DNA of 7,624 bases. Source: an uncultured Bacteriovorax sp. Lineage in GTDB: Bacteria > Bdellovibrionota > Bacteriovoracia > Bacteriovoracales > Bacteriovoracaceae. The position numbers were made by a program, and so were the translations under genes. The stretch spans positions 1 through 7,624 of the forward strand of contig CALUDF010000147.1 in assembly GCA_943914745.1 (NCBI GenBank). The letters run 5' to 3'. Positions 5,850 through 7,624 of the stretch are shown in pieces (the first letter of the stretch is position 1; the number at the start of each line of letters is the position of its first letter). Under the pieces are notes generated by a model. That model did not search any database. It was not told where the DNA came from and was given only the letters and a program-made list of their open reading frames with translations.

Positions 5850-5862
5850 AGTTAATAAGAAA

Positions 5863-6282
5863 TTATTTTTTAGGAAAAATACTGAAATCTGTCATGGGAA
5901 CTTTTGCCGGAAGTCCTGTGTCTTTGTAGACTTTATTAAGGTCAGCAGGTGTCGCGGTTAAGAGCTTTCCATTTAAATCATAAATTTTTTGGACTTCACA
6001 CTCATCGCAGTTTCCACCGTTGTTGAAGGTGACAATGAGGTATGAAGCACTTTTTCCTTTAGCGCATGCCCATGACTCTGCCCACATGCTTTCATCTTTT
6101 GCATCCTTTAACGAAGTCGTTTTGGTGTCGATTTTTAGGACTTGGTCTCTGCAGGTTCTTGTGAGTCTGTCGCTGCAGTCACTTTTGATTTCGATCTTTT
6201 TATGATCACAGTTTAAGGCCTCAACTACTTCTCCAGCATAGGTGGTGTGAGCGAAGAGAAGTGACAATAAAATCAGTTTCAT
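5863..6282 (-). CDS. Secreted six-cysteine protein of unknown function
   Basis: Not recognised as a known family. The 139 residues begin with a short Sec signal peptide (MKLILLSLLFAHTTYA), with likely cleavage after Ala16 (T-Y-A, then GEVVEAL). The mature part of about 123 residues has six cysteines (25, 36, 44, 73, 92, 95), an even number that fits three disulfides in the periplasm or outside the cell; two form a CDEC pair at 92-95. It is hydrophilic and lysine-rich, with strand-like stretches (SASYLIVTFN, QKIYDLNGKLL). There is no lipobox, so a lipoprotein is unlikely. The ATG has AAGGA five bases upstream. The gene is single, convergent with yggS and divergent from the oxygenase gene. CDEC resembles a redox CxxC but no thioredoxin context is visible. 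Confidence 0.75.
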   Translation of the reverse strand: MKLILLSLLFAHTTYAGEVVEALNCDHKKIEIKSDCSDRLTRTCRDQVLKIDTKTTSLKDAKDESMWAESWACAKGKSASYLIVTFNNGGNCDECEVQKIYDLNGKLLTATPADLNKVYKDTGLPAKVPMTDFSIFPKK

Positions 6283-6319
6283 TGGCGTCCTTGGGTTAAA
6301 GTGGCGGGTTTTTAGGATA

Positions 6320-6325
6320 ATTATA
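6320..6325 (-). promoter_or_regulatory. Candidate -10 box for the secreted orphan
   Basis: On the minus strand a perfect TATAAT (in CAGTATAATTAT) predicts a start near 6313 and a leader of about 30 bases containing AAGGA. The -35 region is a pyrimidine-rich tract without a TTGACA match. Confidence 0.45.
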
Positions 6326-6400
6326 CTGCAAAAACGGGGAAAAAGAGTTGGGAAAAATGTAATATTTTCACTACTTAGACCTACGTAGAAGCTTTTTTGA

Positions 6401-6421
6401 TATATCTAGAAATTAGATATA
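6401..6421. promoter_or_regulatory. Perfect 8-5-8 inverted repeat, possible operator
   Basis: TATATCTA (6401-6408), GAAAT, TAGATATA (6414-6421) form a 21-bp perfect dyad in the gap between two divergent genes. Its centre is about 55 bases before the -10 of the oxygenase promoter and about 90 from that of the secreted orphan. Size and symmetry fit a dimeric helix-turn-helix regulator. AT-rich DNA makes such dyads more frequent by chance, so the call is tentative. Confidence 0.4.
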
Positions 6422-6460
6422 AGAGCTATGGGATTTCTATGAGTAGAAGACCCGCTCTTT

Positions 6461-6469
6461 TGCTATAGT
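6461..6469 (+). promoter_or_regulatory. Extended -10 promoter of the oxygenase gene
   Basis: TGCTATAGT is an extended -10 (TGn followed by TATAGT, 5 of 6 to consensus). It predicts a start near 6476, a leader of about 22 bases and a Shine-Dalgarno within it. It also argues against the in-frame GTG at 6468, which lies inside the box. Confidence 0.5.
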
Positions 6470-6497
6470 GGTCAAAACGATTTTTGCAGAGGGTTTT

Positions 6498-7445
6498 ATG
6501 ACAAAGAGAAAAGTACCAGAACTTAGTCTTTTAAGTTACGTTCACGGAACACAAAGTGACAAAGTTAAGTTTGTTGATGACATCTTCGGAGGCCTAAAAG
6601 ATTACGGCTTCATCATTTTAAAAGACCACACAGTAGAGCAAAAGAAAATTGACCGCGCTTATGATCTTGTCAAAGAATTCTTCGATCTTCCTCTGGAAAC
6701 AAAATTAAAATACAAAGGCAATAACGGTGGCCAGCGCGGATACACGCCATTTAAAACTGAACACGCTAAAGACAACAAGAACCCGGACCTAAAAGAGTTC
6801 TGGCATGTAGGGCGTGAGCTTCTTGCCACAAGCGCTTACAAAGGTGTCTACCCTGAAAACGTATGGCCTACAGAAGTGGCCGAGCTTAAAAAAACTTTTA
6901 TCGAGCTTTACGAGGCGATGGATACGACGTCAATCACCCTGCTTGAAGCGATTGGAAAAGGTCTTGATGTACCAAGTGACTACTTTTCAAAAATGATTCA
7001 TGACGGGAACTCAATCATTAGAATGATTCACTACCCACCAACAAAAGGGCAGGACACAAAAAACTCCATCAGAGCGGCAGCTCACGAAGATATCAACTTA
7101 ATCACTATGCTTGTTGGGGCGACTGATTCAGGACTTCAGCTCTTAGAGCGCGATGGTTCATGGCTTGATGTTGAGTCTCGCCCAGGTGAAATCGTTGTAG
7201 ATACAGGGGACATGATGTCGAGAATCACAAATAATGTGCTTCCATCGACAACTCACAGAGTAATCAACCCGTCTGATGATGGTTCAGCAAGATTCTCAAT
7301 GCCATTTTTTGTTCACCCACACTCCAATGCTCTTTTAAAGTGCATTCCATCGTGTGAGAGCGCAGGTGGAAGAACTCCACAGCCTGAAATCACGGCAGGG
7401 GAATTCTTAACTCAAAGATTAAGAGAGATTGGGTTAATTAAATAG
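6498..7445 (+). CDS. Isopenicillin-N-synthase-like Fe(II)-dependent oxygenase
   Basis: A 315-residue non-haem iron oxygenase of the IPNS/ACC-oxidase/2-oxoglutarate dioxygenase class. The N-terminal DIOX_N region is at about 6-120 (GFIILKDHTV, then FFDLPLETKLKY and GQRGYTPF). The double-stranded beta-helix core carries the iron triad His196-x-Asp198 (AAHEDINLITML) and His253 (TTHRVINP), and the co-substrate R-x-S pair Arg265/Ser267 (RFSMPFF). Most bacterial members use 2-oxoglutarate and O2 to hydroxylate or desaturate a small molecule; the substrate is unknown. No peptide synthetase or beta-lactam gene is nearby, so penicillin synthesis is unlikely. The frame opens at a GTG at 6468, but the ATG at 6498 has AGAGGG just upstream and the promoter covers the earlier codon. 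It is cytosolic, stands alone, ends in a strong terminator, and may be controlled through the dyad at 6401-6421. Confidence 0.88.
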   Translation: MTKRKVPELSLLSYVHGTQSDKVKFVDDIFGGLKDYGFIILKDHTVEQKKIDRAYDLVKEFFDLPLETKLKYKGNNGGQRGYTPFKTEHAKDNKNPDLKEFWHVGRELLATSAYKGVYPENVWPTEVAELKKTFIELYEAMDTTSITLLEAIGKGLDVPSDYFSKMIHDGNSIIRMIHYPPTKGQDTKNSIRAAAHEDINLITMLVGATDSGLQLLERDGSWLDVESRPGEIVVDTGDMMSRITNNVLPSTTHRVINPSDDGSARFSMPFFVHPHSNALLKCIPSCESAGGRTPQPEITAGEFLTQRLREIGLIK

Positions 7446-7470
7446 ATCAAGACAATTCATTTAACTAAGT

Positions 7471-7496
7471 AAAAGCCTCTTTACTGAGGCTTTTTT
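7471..7496 (+). terminator. Rho-independent terminator of the oxygenase gene
   Basis: AAAAGCCTC (7471-7479) pairs perfectly with GAGGCTTTT (7486-7494) around TTTACT, followed by six T's and a further T-rich stretch. It starts 25 bases after the TAG stop and isolates the oxygenase from the next gene. The A/T symmetry could let it work in both directions. Confidence 0.92.
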
Positions 7497-7581
7497 ATTT
7501 TCTTTTTTAAAAAAATCCTATTTAAAGAAACTGCTAATCCCCTTGAATCAATAGCTCCATAATTTTTTAACATTCCTTCGC

Positions 7582-7587
7582 TATAAT
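7582..7587 (+). promoter_or_regulatory. Candidate -10 box for the gene at the right edge
   Basis: A perfect TATAAT lies 20 bases before the ATG at 7608. The predicted start near 7594 leaves a very short leader that just includes the AGGAG Shine-Dalgarno. No -35 match is seen. Confidence 0.4.
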
Positions 7588-7607
7588 CATTTATGAGAGG
7601 AGAAACT

Positions 7608-7624
7608 ATGAAATACATTTCATT
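7608..7624 (+). CDS. Start of an unidentified gene (runs off right edge)
   Basis: An ATG at 7608 follows AGGAG (7598-7602) at a five-base gap, with a TATAAT farther upstream and a terminator before that. Only M-K-Y-I-S is visible. A lysine followed by hydrophobic residues could open a signal peptide, but this is too short to judge. Confidence 0.55.

Noticed and set aside
6468..6497. GTG at 6468 as the start of the oxygenase
   Set aside because: It lies inside the extended -10 box, and the ATG at 6498 has a proper Shine-Dalgarno.
6498..7445. True isopenicillin N synthase
   Set aside because: The family motifs are shared by many Fe(II)/2-oxoglutarate oxygenases, and no beta-lactam pathway genes are nearby.
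1..7624. CRISPR arrays, tRNA or rRNA genes, transposases and attachment sites
   Set aside because: Reading both strands showed no spaced direct repeats, cloverleaf-like sequence, rRNA-like stretch or mobile-element gene.

Overview
This 7.6-kb window looks like ordinary chromosomal DNA from a moderately AT-rich Gram-negative bacterium. The gene set would fit a Bdellovibrionota-type or other delta-proteobacterial-like genome, for example a Bacteriovorax relative: class II fructose bisphosphatase, a PilZ c-di-GMP receptor, a small phasin-like protein, a lone isopenicillin-N-synthase-type oxygenase and a short secreted cysteine-rich orphan. That placement is inferred from general gene content and is weak. 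There are no RNA genes, insertion sequences, CRISPR arrays or phage genes.

Left third (1-2357, minus strand): a compact four-gene operon read right to left, pgsA (phosphatidylglycerophosphate synthase), serB (phosphoserine phosphatase with tandem N-terminal ACT domains), panD (aspartate decarboxylase) and the first 51 codons of a leucine-rich-repeat protein that runs off the left edge. pgsA and serB overlap by 17 bases, serB and panD are 23 bases apart, and the LRR gene starts 3 bases after the panD stop. The metabolic theme is phospholipid head groups, serine, and beta-alanine for pantothenate/CoA.

Middle (2358-5692, plus strand): a 70-base divergent promoter region leads into a TTG-started PilZ-domain gene closed by a good rho-independent terminator. 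Then comes a probable four-gene transcription unit: glpX (gluconeogenic fructose-1,6-bisphosphatase), a COQ10/SRPBCC-type lipid-binding-fold protein, a small phasin-like protein and yggS (PLP homeostasis protein). The SRPBCC and phasin-like pair hints at hydrophobic-ligand or storage-granule/membrane biology, but no PHA synthase is present here.

Right third (5693-7624): a convergent intergenic region carries three hairpins, two of them 18-nt palindromes related to each other in inverted orientation. After it lie a minus-strand secreted six-cysteine orphan, a divergent regulatory region with an 8-5-8 perfect inverted repeat, an isopenicillin-N-synthase-like non-haem iron oxygenase with an extended -10 promoter and a strong terminator, and the first codons of another gene at the right edge.

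No striking new system is evident. The items most worth a second look are the three-hairpin region (5701-5853), the inverted repeat in front of the oxygenase (6401-6421), the unassigned C-terminal half of the PilZ protein, and the glpX/SRPBCC/phasin-like/yggS association.
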